64,000 nt of DNA from Chlorella sorokiniana (lineage: Eukaryota > Chlorophyta > Trebouxiophyceae > Chlorellales > Chlorellaceae). The notes beneath the pieces were generated by a model, which made no database searches, was not told where the DNA came from, and saw nothing but the letters and a program-made list of their open reading frames with translations. Below are positions 11,045 through 22,612 of this stretch, piece by piece. The stretch covers positions 3,906,001 through 3,970,000 of the forward strand of contig CP084611.1 in assembly GCA_025917655.1 (NCBI GenBank). Reading direction: 5' to 3'. The translations under genes were made by a program, and so were the position numbers. The number at the start of each line of letters is the position of its first letter. Position 1 is the stretch's first letter.

Positions 11045-14000
11045 ATGCTCTTGAGTTGGCGGAAGGATGTGTTTCGCCTGATGAAGCAGGTGTATGGGCT
11101 CCCATATTTGCAGTTCACGGGTCTGCCAGTCCCTGGTCATGTGAGGACGACTCCCAGGCCTGGGCGCCCGCTGGCGCACCACAGCAGGAGACTGCTGCCC
11201 AGCTTGGCCAGCAGGAGGCTGACAAAGCCAGTGTCAGCCAGTGCCGGCAGCAGGGTCGTGGAAAAGATCGATGATGATGAGCTGCCCTTCACTATTTACA
11301 CCCCCACGGCTAACGCCGACTTCTGGCAGCAGCGGCCGGTGGCGGTCGTGGCGCGCGGTCTGGAGATTGCCGCAGCCGTCGCCCGCTACATGATGGAAGG
11401 GCGCGTGACCAACCGTGGCGCCAGTATGCAGCAGCTGACGGATGCACGTGCAGACAAGCTGCGCCATGTGTTGGTGAGGCGGGGCCAGGTTTCCCTGCAC
11501 CTGGGCAGGGAGGGGTATGCACGTGAACGCTGGGTTACAACCCCTGCCCCCTGCTCCCTGCAGACCCAGCTGGGCCCAGCGTTTGTGAAGATTGGTCAAG
11601 CCATCTCCAGCCGGTGCGCAGCAAGCTTGCTGGGCGCTTGGCTGGTGGTTCATTGCCTCGTCAGCCTTCGCCTGACAGCCGGCCCCTGCTGCCGGCGCGC
11701 TTGGGTGGCACGCAGGCCGGATGTGGCTCCCCCGAGTTCCTGCGAGAGCTGGAGAAGCTGCAGGACCAGATACCCCCTTTCTGCAACGAGCAAGCCTTCG
11801 GCGTCATCAAAGCGGAGCTGGGGGCACCCGCCTCCCAGGTCTTCTCCTCCATCTCACCCGAGGCCGTGGCAGGTGGGGCTGGCTGTGTGGGGCACATGCC
11901 TGGATGCACCAGCAGCAGCCGCCAGCAGCATGGCGTGCTGGAAGCAGCAGCAGGCGTGCTTGCGCAGAGCATGCTCGGCGGCCGAGCGGCAGGGCCAGCA
12001 GCTCCCGAGGCAGCGGCCCTCCTCAGCGCTGAGCACACTCCTCCTCCCCCGGTGCAGCCGCCTCGCTGGGGCAGGTGTATCGCGCGGTACGGCGGGACAC
12101 AGGGGAGGCTGTGGCGGTGAAGGTGCAGCGCCCGGGGTGGCCCTCAGCATTGCGCTGGACGTCTACATCCTGCGCCAGGTGGGCGCTGACATGGCGGGCC
12201 GGCTCGCAGGCATGTGCCAGAGGCAGGCGCGGCAAGCCGGGACGGTCCGACGGGCTGCCTTCGCCCCTCCTCTCCCTTGCCTTATCTTGCATCAGCTGCC
12301 CCTTGCCTTCCTTATCCCGCTCAGGTGCTGGCGGTGGTGCGGCGCTGGCGCCGCTTCAACAGCGACCTGCCGGCGCTCCTGGATGAGTGGGCCTCCTCGC
12401 TGTTCCGCGAGCTGGACTACCGGCATGAGGCGGCCAACGGCGTGCGCTTCAGGGAGCTGTACGGCCACCTGGAGGTGCGAGGGGCGGGCGGCGGCGCAGG
12501 CAGACGCAGCAGCGCCGGCAGCTTGCTCGGCCGTGGGCAGCACACTAGCTCTCACCTTCCTGCAGCACAGCGCCGTGGCCACTTCCGCAGTCCAATAAAG
12601 CAACAAGCATTCCTCCCTGAACCCTCCCCCACCGCTTCCCACCGCCCGGGCGCAGGATGTGTTTGTGCCGCGCATGCACACCCCGCTGTGCACCCGCAGG
12701 GTGCTGGTCATGGAGTGGGTGGATGGCGAGCGCCTGCGCACCGCGTACAGTGCTGCACGTGAGGTGGGCGTTGGCGCGGCAGCTCCGCAGGTGGGTCCGC
12801 CTGCTGTGCAAACTACCTCCACAGTCCCTGCTTTAAAGGACCCTTCAAGGCAGCGTTGGGCGGCGGCTCGTAGCGAATTAGCAGCCGAGCTTGCCGTGCG
12901 TTCCTTTCTGCTTGTTTGCAGACCCCCAGCGGGTCCAGCGACGATTTGCGGCTGGTGGAGGTGGGGGTGCGCTGCTCTCTGGAGCAGATCATGGAGATCG
13001 GTGAGCAGTGACAGCACTCCAACAGCCCTTTGTGGCAGCCAAAGTGCGAGGCAGAGGGCCTGGTACCAATCTTTGGACGACAAACACAACTCACGCGCCC
13101 TGTTTGCTCCGCTCTGCAGGCTTCTATCACGCGGGTGTGTGGGCTGGCTGCTGCTGTGTGGAGGCGGGACGCTGGCGGCAGCAGCATCCGCAGCATGTCG
13201 TTTGTCTTGCAGGCCGCCAGCCCGGGCCTTTGCTGCGCCGCTGACCGTTATGTTGCTCACCAGGCCCCGAGCTGCTTGCCCGCCCACAGACCCGCACCCG
13301 GGCAACCTGCTGCGCACGCGCGACGGCAAGCTGGCCTACCTGGACTTTGGCATGATGGGGTCTGTGGACGCCACGATACGCAGGTATGGCCGCCTCGAGC
13401 TGTGCTTCCTGGCTTGCTGGCCCTTCGCCGGCCAGCAGGGCGGGCACTTCCCCGGCTCCTGGCTCCCCTGCCCGCCTGCTCCCCCTCCCCTCCCGACAAA
13501 TGCGCTGCGCGTGCTGGGCACGCAGGGGCCTCATGCGCGCCACGCTGCACCTGGTCAACCGCGAGTTTGAAGCGCTGGCTGACGACTTTGTCACGCTGGG
13601 CATGCTGCCCAAGGCAGAGGTGGGCTCAGCTGCCCCAGCCCCTGGCCGGCCGCCGCAGCTGCCCGCAAGTCATCGCTCCATCCTGCTGTTGAGGCTGGCT
13701 GATGTGGCATACCGGGATGCCTGCCATGCTGCAGAGCAGCGAGGAGCAGGGGAGGTGACTGTCGCGCTGACCAGCGTGTTTGCGGAGGCGCTAAAGGGCG
13801 GCGTGAGCAACCTCAGCTTTGGCGATCTCAGCGGCCAGCTGGGTGCGCGGGGGGTCAGGGTTCGCATTCCGCGCCTGCAAGGCCTTGCTTCTCGTATAGC
13901 CGCCCCCTCCTCCGCCTGCAGCTTGATGGCATGCCCTGCTGCTGGGCAGAGCCCTGGGCGAACCTCCTGACACGCTGTGGGTCCCCCTGCCTGTCCAGGC

Positions 14001-16192
14001 CGCACCATGTACCAATTCCAGTTCCGCATCCCCCTACTACACCTTGCTCGTGCGCTCGCTGTCAGTGCTGGAGGTGAGTGTGTGGGGGGTGAGGTGCCCC
14101 TCCGCCTCCACGCTCGACCATCCTGCGGTGCCGCCTGCCCTCGCGCCACATGGCCAGCCTCATTTCCACGCCTGCTCACCTGCGCCAGCTGTGCTGCCTG
14201 CCTCCCCTTCCCCCCTTTGCAGGGCATTGCCTTGGCCAGCGACCGACAGTACAAGGTGCTAGGGGCGGCCTACCCTTGGATTGCGCGGCGCCTGCTCACC
14301 GACACCACCCCCGAGCTGCGGTCCACCCTCATGGCCCTGCTGTACAAGGACGGCCGCTTCAACTTCAGCCGCATGGAGTCGCTGGTCAGCCAGGCGGTGC
14401 GCCCCACCGGGCGCCCCCAGCCGCGCCGCAGCAACGGCCCAAGTGAGCAGGGCTGTGGGAGTTGCAGGGGTGGGATGGAAGGCCGCAGCGGCCTGCCCCG
14501 CCCCGCTTGTGTCGGAGCCGAAGAGGGCGACGGCGGCTGACGGCCCCGATGTGTGCCCTGCTGCAGGCGCGGCGCAGCGCGGTGACGCGCTGGCGCTGCT
14601 GCTGTCTCCGGAAGGCGAGTTTGTGCGCGGCATAGGTGAGCCCGCTGGCAGCCGCCACTGCTGGCCGCAGTCCCCCGCGTGGGTGCCTGGCCTGGTGTCA
14701 CAGGGCCCCTGCCTGTGCTGCCTCTATTGCTCGGTGCCCCCTGTGCCGCCGCACCACCCCCACTTCTTTCTACAACCCACCCCACTCCTTCCATAACCCA
14801 GTGACTGAGGAGCTGGCCAAGGGGATCGACGCGGGCTGGCGCCTTGCGGCAGACAGCGTCCTGGGCAGCAGCGCGGCAGCAGCTGCTGCAGGTGTCGGAG
14901 CTGGCACGTGAGCGCGGGCCGGGGGCCGGCATCCAGACCAGCTGCTTGGCCACCCCCGCCGCTGTTTGTGGGCAGGAGTCTGTGCGTGTGCCTGGCAGTG
15001 ATTGAATGTCCTGCCACAGTTTGCCCCACCCATGTTTTTAATGTGCTGCATCGTGTGGTCGCGCAGGTGGCGGCTCCGCAGGCAGCGCCAGCGGCAGCAG
15101 TCTCTTCCTGCACGCTCTGGCCGAGTCGCTGTCGGCGCTGCCGCGGCTGAGCGACGAGCAGGACCAGGAGCAGGTGGAGGGGATCACGCGCCTGGCCAGG
15201 GTACTGCAGGTGGGGCTCGCGTGACGCAGGGGGTTGCTATTCGGCGCAAGCCGGGCGCTGCTTGCCTGCCGACGGCCGACGGCATGCTGTGCAGCGCCCG
15301 AAGCTCGGCAGCGAAGCCGGGGTGAGGGGTGCAGATGAGCCACCCCGCGGCCCACCCCGTTTGCAACCAGCCATGTGTGCCCCTCCGCCTCCCTGCGTGC
15401 GCTCAGGAGTCGACGGCGGGGCAGCGGCAGCAGCAGGGCGGCGACTGGTTCCAGGAGGCAGCGGCTGCGGCCGGCAGGACGGGCAGCGGCACGCCTCTGG
15501 AGGCAGCCGCCGAGTCGCTTCAGACGGCGGCGGCCATCCTGCAGTGGCTGGCGGTGGAGGCGGAGACGCTGACGCCTACGGAGCGGGCAGAGGCGCTGCG
15601 CCTGCCCATCGGCATCGGCCAGGCCGTGGCTTCCCGAGCCACCGCCCGTGCCATTCGCTGGCTGCTGGTGGGAGAGGCCCTGTTCAACTCCTCCACAGCA
15701 GCCAGCGAGGCTGAGACAGCAGCGGCGGCCAGGCGCGCAGCGCGCGCATCCGGAGCCGGCGGCAGCAGCAGCGGCTCTGCAGCGGCTGCCGCTGCGAGCA
15801 GTGCAGCGCCGAGTGCCCAGAACGCAGCAACGCAGCCTGGCAGCAGGAGCAGCGCCCGCACAGTGAAACCCGGCGTTTCGGCAGCACCAAGCACCAGCAG
15901 CAGTGCTGGCGGCAGCAGCGGCAGCAAACCAGGCGGCAGCACTGCTGGCGCAACAGTGCAGAGCAGTGGGCGGCAGGCGACGCGCATGGTGCCTCTGTCG
16001 CCCAGCAGCAGGAGGCCAGGCAGCGGCACCAATGCGTACCGGGCAGACTCCCCTGGAAGCACCGTCATCGTGCGCCCAACGGGGACTGCAGCTGGGCCCG
16101 GCGGCAGCACGCCTGCAGCGCCGCGTTCAGCGGTGGACGCTGCTCAACTGCCTGCAACGCAGGTTGCTGCCGGTTCAGTCCGCCAGCGTTAG
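11045..16192 (+). CDS. ABC1K (aarF/UbiB-type) atypical protein kinase, probably plastid
   Basis: Exons give, in order: LPFTIYTPTANADFWQQRPV; the family KxGQ motif (TQLGPAFVKIGQAISS, exon 11564..11613); EFLRELEKLQDQIPPF; ASLGQVYRAVRRDTGEAVAV with its VAVK lysine; WASSLFRELDYRHEAANGVR; RRVLVMEWVDGERLR; GFYHADPHPGN; YLDFGMMGSVD (metal-binding DFG); and YQFQFRIPPYY. A C-terminal tail of about 280 residues becomes Gly/Ser/Ala-rich, with the stop at 16192. All kinase-like signature motifs are present. Family knowledge: ABC1K proteins of algae and plants sit at plastoglobules or mitochondria and act on prenylquinone metabolism. A short basic leader precedes the conserved part, but the exact start is uncertain. 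GFYHA is encoded by a 15-nt microexon (13120..13134). One-base frame slips occur at runs 11729..11733, 12134..12137 and 14030..14034. Confidence 0.9.
13120..13134 (+). other. 15-nt microexon in the ABC1K gene
   Basis: The upstream exon ends at 13000 (ATGGAGATCG, then gtgagc). The bases 13120..13134, flanked by ctctgcag and gtgtgt, supply GC TTC TAT CAC GCG G. The next exon starts at 13290 (ACCCGCACCC after cccacag). Only this arrangement restores the invariant GFYHADPHPGN segment in frame (phase 1 on both sides). Confidence 0.85.
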
Positions 16193-16513
16193 TGGAGGTG
16201 GCAGCTGCTGGCTGCCAGCTGCTACCACCACCACCAGCGCTGCACTCTCATCGATTTTGTTCTTTCGTTCACCAACAAACCACGCCCTTCATCACCCCTC
16301 TCAACGAATCCATTACACATCTTCCTGTAGAAGATGCCACTGCACATATAAACATCAATTCTGCATTCTCAGGCAACAGGATGTAGCAGCCAGAAGTGGA
16401 CAGGCTTGTGGGTGAGCATGGCACCAGTAATTGCCAGTATCTTGCGCAACGGCAGCTGGCATCAGTGCATATGACATGGTGGGTGTAGCGCATGCGCCTT
16501 GTTGGCGCTGTCC
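16193..16513. other. Convergent 3' intergenic region
   Basis: 321 bases between the ABC1K stop (plus) and the PQ-loop gene stop (minus). It contains a minus-strand TGTAA (16313..16317) about 200 bases past the PQ-loop stop. Nothing else was recognised. Confidence 0.4.
16313..16317 (-). terminator. Candidate TGTAA poly(A) signal of the PQ-loop gene
   Basis: TTACA on the plus strand, in an AT-richer stretch about 200 bases past the minus-strand stop at 16514. Confidence 0.45.
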
Positions 16514-17773
16514 TCAGGCAGTTTGGGCAGCAGGGGTTGCTCCTGCAGCAGCCCTGGCGGTGGCCAGGCACTGCCAAGTGAGAATGCCGTTCAGCACGGC
16601 CTGCAGTGACGCAATCACAAACAGGGCAATGTGAGGCAGCTGCCATGCAGGTCGCTGGACAATGTGACAGACCGCCGTGGCATGCAGCAAACGCAAAGCC
16701 CAAAATTTCCATGCCATGCCCCGAACTCCCACCTCCAGCCCCACAACTCAAGAATGACAACTGTCCTTTCTTCGCAACCCTTGCCACCCGGGCGCCCGCC
16801 CCCCCCCACCCCCCACCTGTGTCCCCGCGCTGCCCAGGATGATTGGGTCGCGAACCAGCACCGCGGTCGTAAACACGCGTGCCAGGTTGCCCACCAGCGA
16901 CAGCCCGCAAGACACCAGGCTCAGCTCGCCGCTGCCGCCGCGGCGCAGGTTGAGCAGGATCTGGGGCAGGCGGCCGCCCAGGGCCAGCAGCACCACAGAA
17001 CCCGCCTGCAGCGCAGTCAGCGTGCCGGGTGGGCAGCCGCCGGTCAGCAGCCACCAGCCCGTGCCCGCCAGGCCCGCAGACAGCGCGACTTGCACGCGCT
17101 GCGGCACCGACCCCAGCTGGAAGATGAGGCCAACGATGGCGGCGTTCTGCACCGCGCAGATGGCTGCGGCATGGGGCGCGGGGTGGAAGGGCGCAGGCAA
17201 AGGGGGCGGGCCATGGCTTGAGCTGGGCCAGTGCAGCCATCCGAGGCACGGCGAGGGCAGGACTCCGGCAGCGGCTGCACCCATGCCCAGCTCTGGCAGC
17301 CTCCCGTGCCTACCCGTGTCGCCGTAGGTTGAGAAAGCGTAGCCGTGGTGAAGGTTGTACGCGACGGTGATCAGGTAACAGAGCAGCTCCGATGAGAAGG
17401 AAGTGAGGGAAAGGCCTGCAACGCTGCGGTTGCGCGTGATGCGCAGGATTTGGGGCAGGCTGCGCACGCAGCTGCCCGCCACCACCAGCCAGCCGACCAG
17501 CACGGCCAGAGAGGCAGCTAGCGGGCTGGCCGCTGCTACTGGCGCAGCTGTCGCTGCTGCCGCCGTGCAAACGCTACGGCTCCTAGCACGCTTTGCGGTT
17601 GTGCAACTGCTGAATGGTTGGAATACTGCCAGCGCCCTGAGCTGCGCTGCGCATACCGGCTTGCGCTTGGCGGAAGAAGCACGGCATGGTTTGCCCGCCG
17701 CTGACCAGCCAGCTGGAATTGTGCTTGATTCATAAGGCGCTGGTTGTGACTTGCCGCTCAGACCAAGCGACAA
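16514..17773 (-). CDS. PQ-loop repeat membrane protein, MPDU1-like
   Basis: Start chosen at 17773, giving a Ser/Ala/Arg-rich leader of ~90 residues that could be a transit peptide. Membrane segments follow with two PQ-loops: SCVRSLPQILRITRNRSVAG and GGRLPQILLNLRRGGSGELS. Between them are ITVAYNLHHGYAFSTYGD and further helices (IVGLIFQLGSVPQRVQVALS). The last exon gives ALFVIASLQAVLNGILTWQC and ends AAGATPAAQTA. Order and spacing match mannose-P-dolichol utilization defect 1 proteins (~250 residues, multi-pass). Family knowledge: MPDU1 is an ER protein needed for use of dolichol-linked sugars; related plant copies exist in plastids. The long leader makes a plastid location possible here, but that is inference. 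Confidence 0.8.
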
Positions 17774-17951
17774 AACGTGGAGCCTGCGAGGAGTGTAAAC
17801 CCAACCGTAGGAGCGTGCCTTGTTTCATGCTGCAAATGACCCAAAAGAGTGATCCTAACCTGCCAATAAGTGATCCAAAAGGAGTCATGGCCTTGGGCGG
17901 CCGCCGCAAGTATCGACTACCTCACCAGCTTGCAAGTGCACTGCAAACCTT

Positions 17952-19324
17952 TCAAACAGACAAACACACCATCAACGAACAATGGGACCTCAACAAGCTC
18001 GCCGTCCTTCCCCTGCACTTGCTCACCTGGCGCCTGTGTCGCGCTCTTCCTGCCACTGCTGCGTGCCACGGCTGGTTCATGCCACTGCTGCATACAAGCA
18101 CCGCCGATGTCCCTCCCATGCGCATTAGTTGCTGATTGACAGGAACAAGTACATCAGGTGATGCAGCCACGCTCAGCAGGGCCTTCATCCTCAGCTCGCC
18201 CTCCTGGACCGCGGCGATGGCGGCAGCGGTTGCGCTTGAACATCCATCGTATACCCCTGGAACATCACTTCGCGCTGTGCCCGGTCGTCCTCTATGGCAG
18301 CCCGCACCTGCTGGCGCAGCCGTTCCTGCTCTGCCTTCCTATCACTCATGCCGCGCTGCACGGCAGGCATCCCTACATTGTGAGGCCGGTGAGGACGGTC
18401 GAGGCAACACACACCTTGCCATCATGCCCTCCGCACCTTGATCTTTCCGTCTGTTAGCGTCGCAAGCTTGTCCAGCTCCGTGCATGCCTCCTCCAGGATC
18501 CGCCACTCCAGGCTGCCTGTCTGGTGCTCAAAGACAAAGTACTTTTCGTAGTCTACCACCGCGGCCCTCCATCCCGCGGCATGCATGAACTCCTCAGCCC
18601 CAGGCGCGTCTCGGACGTGGCGTGAGAAGGTGGGGTTGGCGATGCGGATCTGCGGAAGGCTTGCATGTGCTGCGGTGTTCAACAACCAACAACTGGGCAA
18701 GATGATTGTGTGGCTCCCATACACAACACCCCACAACATGAGTTTATAGAGACGCGCCTTTCGATACTTGTCCTCCAAGGGGTGCTCTCGCACGTTGTTG
18801 CAAATCCTCTGCAGGTACTGCGTCGTGTCCAGGATCTGCTCCAGCTGTCTGTGCTTGTAGTCGTTAAGCTACAGGAGGACAGGTGGCCAGACAGCACGCA
18901 ACATGTCTCCGGGGTTCAAACGCAAACGCAACAGGAGGGGCAGACTGGGCCTGTTCTCGGTCTGGGGGAGCAGCAGGCTCCACTTGCCTGCCAGTTCACT
19001 ACTTTGATCAAGGTCTTCCTTGCTTCCTGCACTTGTGTCACATACGACATATCGATTCACTCCTTCTGCTGGCAGCACCACTGCTCACTGCAGAGCACAC
19101 CACTGTGCAGCAGAGAACAGAAGGCCACGCCCCCGCCGCTCGCCGGTTCACTATTTGGCAAGGCTCAGGCCTCTGCAACCCCACGTAAATCAGCTCAATC
19201 GTAACCTCTCGCCTGGAATTTGAGCTCCGCCTGCCGCACTTCGTCGGGCACCGAGGGCTGGGGTTCCGCCGGCAGCCGCGCCAAGGCTGCTGCTGCGTGA
19301 GCTGCTGCTGTTGCCTCAGACATC
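17952..19324 (-). CDS. PUB/PUG-domain protein (p97/Cdc48-cofactor type)
   Basis: Start at 19324 (MSEATAAAHAAAALARLPAE). A second exon reads LNDYKHRQLEQILDTTQYLQ followed by RICNNVREHPLEDKYRK. Next comes IRIANPTFSRHVRDAPGAEE and VVDYEKYFVFEHQTGSLEWR. The block of helical repeats around KYRKxRxxNPTF is the PUB domain signature. A charged helix follows (MSDRKAEQERLRQQVRAAIE). At the CCCC run 18254..18257 the frame needs one extra base, after which it reads AAIAAVQEGELRMKALLSVA and runs to a stop at 17952. Family knowledge: PUB domains bind the C-terminal tail of the AAA ATPase p97/Cdc48 and occur in PNGase, UBXD1 and RNF31. No UBX or transglutaminase domain is visible, so the exact subclass is open. 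The last exon limit is uncertain. Confidence 0.65.
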
Positions 19325-20087
19325 TGACCTGGTTATAAAGCAGACATTTCGAAACCGCAGACGACCCACTTCAATCAGTGCCGCTGACCTGGCGGAGGGC
19401 GGCCGCCAGCGGTGGTGATTGACGTGGGCAGAAGCCTTTTCTCCCTTTGCAGGCGTCGAGGGCAAAAAAACTCATAATGCGTTTTTTTGGAATAACACAA
19501 GCATGATTTGGCCTGCTTCAAGGGCCGAGGTTGCAACGCCAGCCATGTCGACCGACGTCGGTGCGCGGCCTCGTGTGGATGCCATGAAGCGAAGATGAGG
19601 CTTATTGAACAGCAACCAAATGGGCAGCAGAGCGAACTCTGCATAACCGCCAATTAGCTAAGGCAGCAGGTTGCTCGTGCCAATGATTTGAACAGGGCCG
19701 ACAACTGTGAAGGCGGGTCACGCAACTTACAGCTATTGGATCGACCCTGGCTTTCAGGCAATTGTCTTCCTTCTGCCATCCACACATGGAGACTCGTAAT
19801 GCACACACCGCGTCCTTTGGTGTGTGCCAAGACAGGGACTCAGTACAAGCAGAAATTTGTGGCCTTGGGTGATATCGTTTATAAAACCGTCTTTGTGTGC
19901 TCAGACGCAATTGACAGCCTCCTACAGCCATGAAACGGCGGACAATAAAGAGACACTCGGTGGCGCCTGTCCCCAAAACCCAAGGTGTTAAAAACTTTAT
20001 GCAAACCCTTGCAAGAGGAACAATTCTGGCAGGGAGGTCGACACTGCTGACTGAGCGACGCAGCCGCCGCCCGCTACCGTAGCACCA
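19325..20087. promoter_or_regulatory. Divergent intergenic region between PUB-domain and F-box genes
   Basis: 763 bases between two outward-facing start codons. It is AT-richer than its surroundings, with a T run at 19482..19489. I found no RNA gene, repeat or convincing small coding exon. It presumably holds both promoters. Confidence 0.4.
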
Positions 20088-21857
20088 ATGCGCCCCTCGC
20101 CCCCACCAGCGACAGGAGCAACCCCCATCCACGAACTGCCGGAACCGGTGTTGGGACTCATCTTGGCGATGGTGGGCAGAGAGCATGGGCCCGCTATGCG
20201 GCTCGTCTGCAAGCGCTGGGACGCTGCTGTGTTTTCGGAGCCCGCATTTTGGCGCTCGTTCACCCTGACGACAGGCCCATCCAGGGCCACCGTCTCACAG
20301 CAGCGCAAATGGATCTCCCACAAGCTGCGCCTGCTGCACCGCGTTGCGGGCTGGGTTGGGGAGCTGCACGTCACAGACTGGTCGGGCGTGCAGCAAGCTG
20401 CCGCGGCGGCCGGCGTCTGCTTGGAGGACTTTGTCGCCGCCCTCCAGCCTGGCTCGGCCGGCACCGTCAGCCTGGCCAGCAGCTGGGCGCTGCCAGAGAC
20501 GGCTCTTGACCCGCTTGTTGACCTCGTGCAGATGACCAGCCTGCAGCTGTGCACGCCTACCAGCTCGCTGCCGCCGTCGGCGGGCGCCGCGCTCGGTGCG
20601 CTGGCGCAGCTGCGCAGCCTTGGGGTCCACCTCTTGGAGCTGCCTGCTGATCTGGTGACAGGCATGCAGTCCCTGACCCAGCTCAACAAGCTGGACGTGC
20701 TAGCCTCGGCGGTCGAGCCGCAGCTGTCCTTGCAGCGCCTGTCGGCGCTGACTGCGCTGAGGCACCTGGCGCTACGCCAAGCTCCGCAGCACGCCAGCGG
20801 CAGGATCTCAGGACTGCCGGCGCCAGTGACTATGCCGCTGCCGGCGGCGTTCCCCACCTCACCAGCTACACCTTCGCCTTTGCCACTCCAAGCATAAAGG
20901 TATGGCCGCGTTGGGGGGGGGATGAGGGGAGCAAATCGCTGGCGGCTTGCGCTTAGAAATGTGATGGGCAAAAGCTGTGCCGCTGCGCTGCAGGTTGGGG
21001 CTGCGGAGCTCTGCAGGTGCAACTACGCCGTGGGCACTCACCCCAGCTCTCCCGGCCGCCTGATTGGCTGCCTGGATGTGTGCCGCATCAGCGTGCTGCC
21101 CTCCCTGCAAGACCTGCTGGCCGGCCTGCTGCCGCCCGGCCAGCCGCTGAGCTACTTGGAGCTGGACCACTGCCAGCTGCCGGCTGATGCCGTGCAAGGC
21201 TGCCCCCTGCTCGCCCGCCTGCCAGCCCTCCTGTTCAACTCTTGCACCGGCAGCGGCGGCGGCGTGACCGAGGCCCTGGAGCAGCTGCTGCGCCACGCGG
21301 CCGCGCTGGAGGCGCTGAGCTGCGTGGGGGTGCTGGGCACCAGCCGTGGATACCCCGTGCTTCCGCCCTGCCTGGTCGCCAAGACGGGCATCAAGAAGCT
21401 GTGCCTGCGCCAGAATCGGGTGGAGCACCTACCGGCGGGTCCCTACCTGACTGGTGCGAGCGGCTGGCGCCTGGGGAACTGCACGGCTGCCCCTTGCCTG
21501 CTAGCAATGTCTTGCCTGGTTGCCACTCCAGGCAGAGTGCCCCTGTACATCTTCAGAGCCTTGCCCCGTTAAGCCCCCAACCTCCCTCAACCCTGGCCCC
21601 AGGCCTGGAGCTGCTGGACATCGGCGGAGAAAACCTGAGCCACGGCCATCTGCCGCTGTCGTTGGCCACCGCCGTCGCCCTGCGCGACCTTGTTCTCAAC
21701 AAGAGCAGCCGGCTGCGCATCAGCCTGCAGGACGTGGGGAGGTGCTGGCACACATGCCGCGCTGCGGCGCCTGGAGGTGGCGTCGGCGACCATGTCGGCA
21801 GGGGTGGCCAAGCGGGTGGCGGAGGCCCTGCCGCATGTGAAGGTGGTCAGGTCTTGA
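20088..21857 (+). CDS. F-box / leucine-rich repeat protein
   Basis: Start at ATG 20088. The N-terminus after a short Pro-rich lead reads PIHELPEPVLGLILAMVGRE then MRLVCKRWDAAVFSEPAFWR, a typical F-box. Leu-rich strands follow (LRSLGVHLLELPADLVTGMQ, LSALTALRHLALRQAP, then after an intron SLQDLLAGLLPPGQPLSYLE and IKKLCLRQNRVEHLP, LELLDIGGENLSHGHLPLSL). The C-terminus is best read LRRLEVASATMSAGVAKRVA to the stop at 21857. This requires two one-base corrections, at the G run 21736..21739 and near 21757. Family knowledge: F-box proteins link substrates to SCF ubiquitin ligases; the LRRs would choose the target, which is unknown here. A second F-box/LRR gene lies at 36440..38552. Confidence 0.7.
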
Positions 21858-22612
21858 GCGGGCGCTCGGTCAAGGGCGAGAGCTTGACAGTTGGCGAGAG
21901 CAGAGACCTGACGGAGAAACGAGTCTGCACTGCTGCTGCGTGCGCAGAAACTTGGGCTTGCCAATCCTTTACCGATAAGTTTGGCCTGTCATCCTAAGGA
22001 CGGTATAACCCAGTACATCTAAAGAACCATGAATGAGCTGAACGAGATATTTGTACCATCCATCCCGCCCAAAGGCCGGCATCCCACATCTCACAGCAAG
22101 AGCGGTACACTTGAGGGCCAAGCTTTCCATCCATGGCTGTCAAGTCATAACAAAGCCTATCAGCGCCAGCAACGTGCACAACCTGAAAAAGGCTTCAGGT
22201 GCATTACAATCACAGCCTCCTGCCCTGCAAACGCCGAGAAACCAGGCGGCAACGCACTTCAACAAAAAGAGCGCCCAACCCTGCACTTGTGGGCTGCCAT
22301 CAACGAAGCATGCCACTGCCGCGCGTCTGCTGCCAAGCACCACACGCCTCTCTACTCGGCGTGATCATGGTGCAGCAGCCGCTTCCTTGCACTGCCCTGA
22401 CTGCGCGTCTGCTGCCAAGCACCACACGCCTCTCTACTCGGCGTGATCATGATCATGGGGCAGCAGCCGCTTTCTTTCACTGCCCTCACTGTCACCACCA
22501 TGCCCGGTGCTGGCACTCAGCACACCGCGGCGTTGAAGACTGGATGGTGGCCGTCGTGCAGTGGAGCCTGCGTTGCCCGCGCTCAACGGCGTCACCGGAG
22601 CCTCGCCAACTC
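21858..22612. other. Convergent 3' region with an 82-bp duplication
   Basis: 755 bases between the F-box/LRR stop and the stop of the unknown minus-strand gene. It contains the direct repeat described at 22321..22484 and a minus-strand TGTAA at 22204..22208. Short open frames here are repeats of one another and have no recognisable domain. Confidence 0.4.
22321..22484. repeat. Two tandem copies of an ~82-bp unit
   Basis: The string gcgcgtctgctgccaagcac starts at 22321 and again at 22403, followed in both by the same continuation through ctactcggcgtgatcatg and a similar gcagcagccgctt segment. Period 82. The second copy has an extra atcatg after the shared gtgatcatg. It lies in non-coding 3' sequence. 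Confidence 0.85.

Noticed and set aside
10824-11054. A 76-codon open frame between the coiled-coil and ABC1K genes
   Set aside because: No domain or splice support. It lies in the region expected to be promoter or 5' UTR. It might be a 5' exon, but I could not link it in frame.
15520-16110. A 196-codon minus-strand frame opposite the ABC1K 3' exon
   Set aside because: It is the antisense shadow of a GC-rich Gly/Ser/Ala coding region, rich in Leu/Pro/Ala with no motif.
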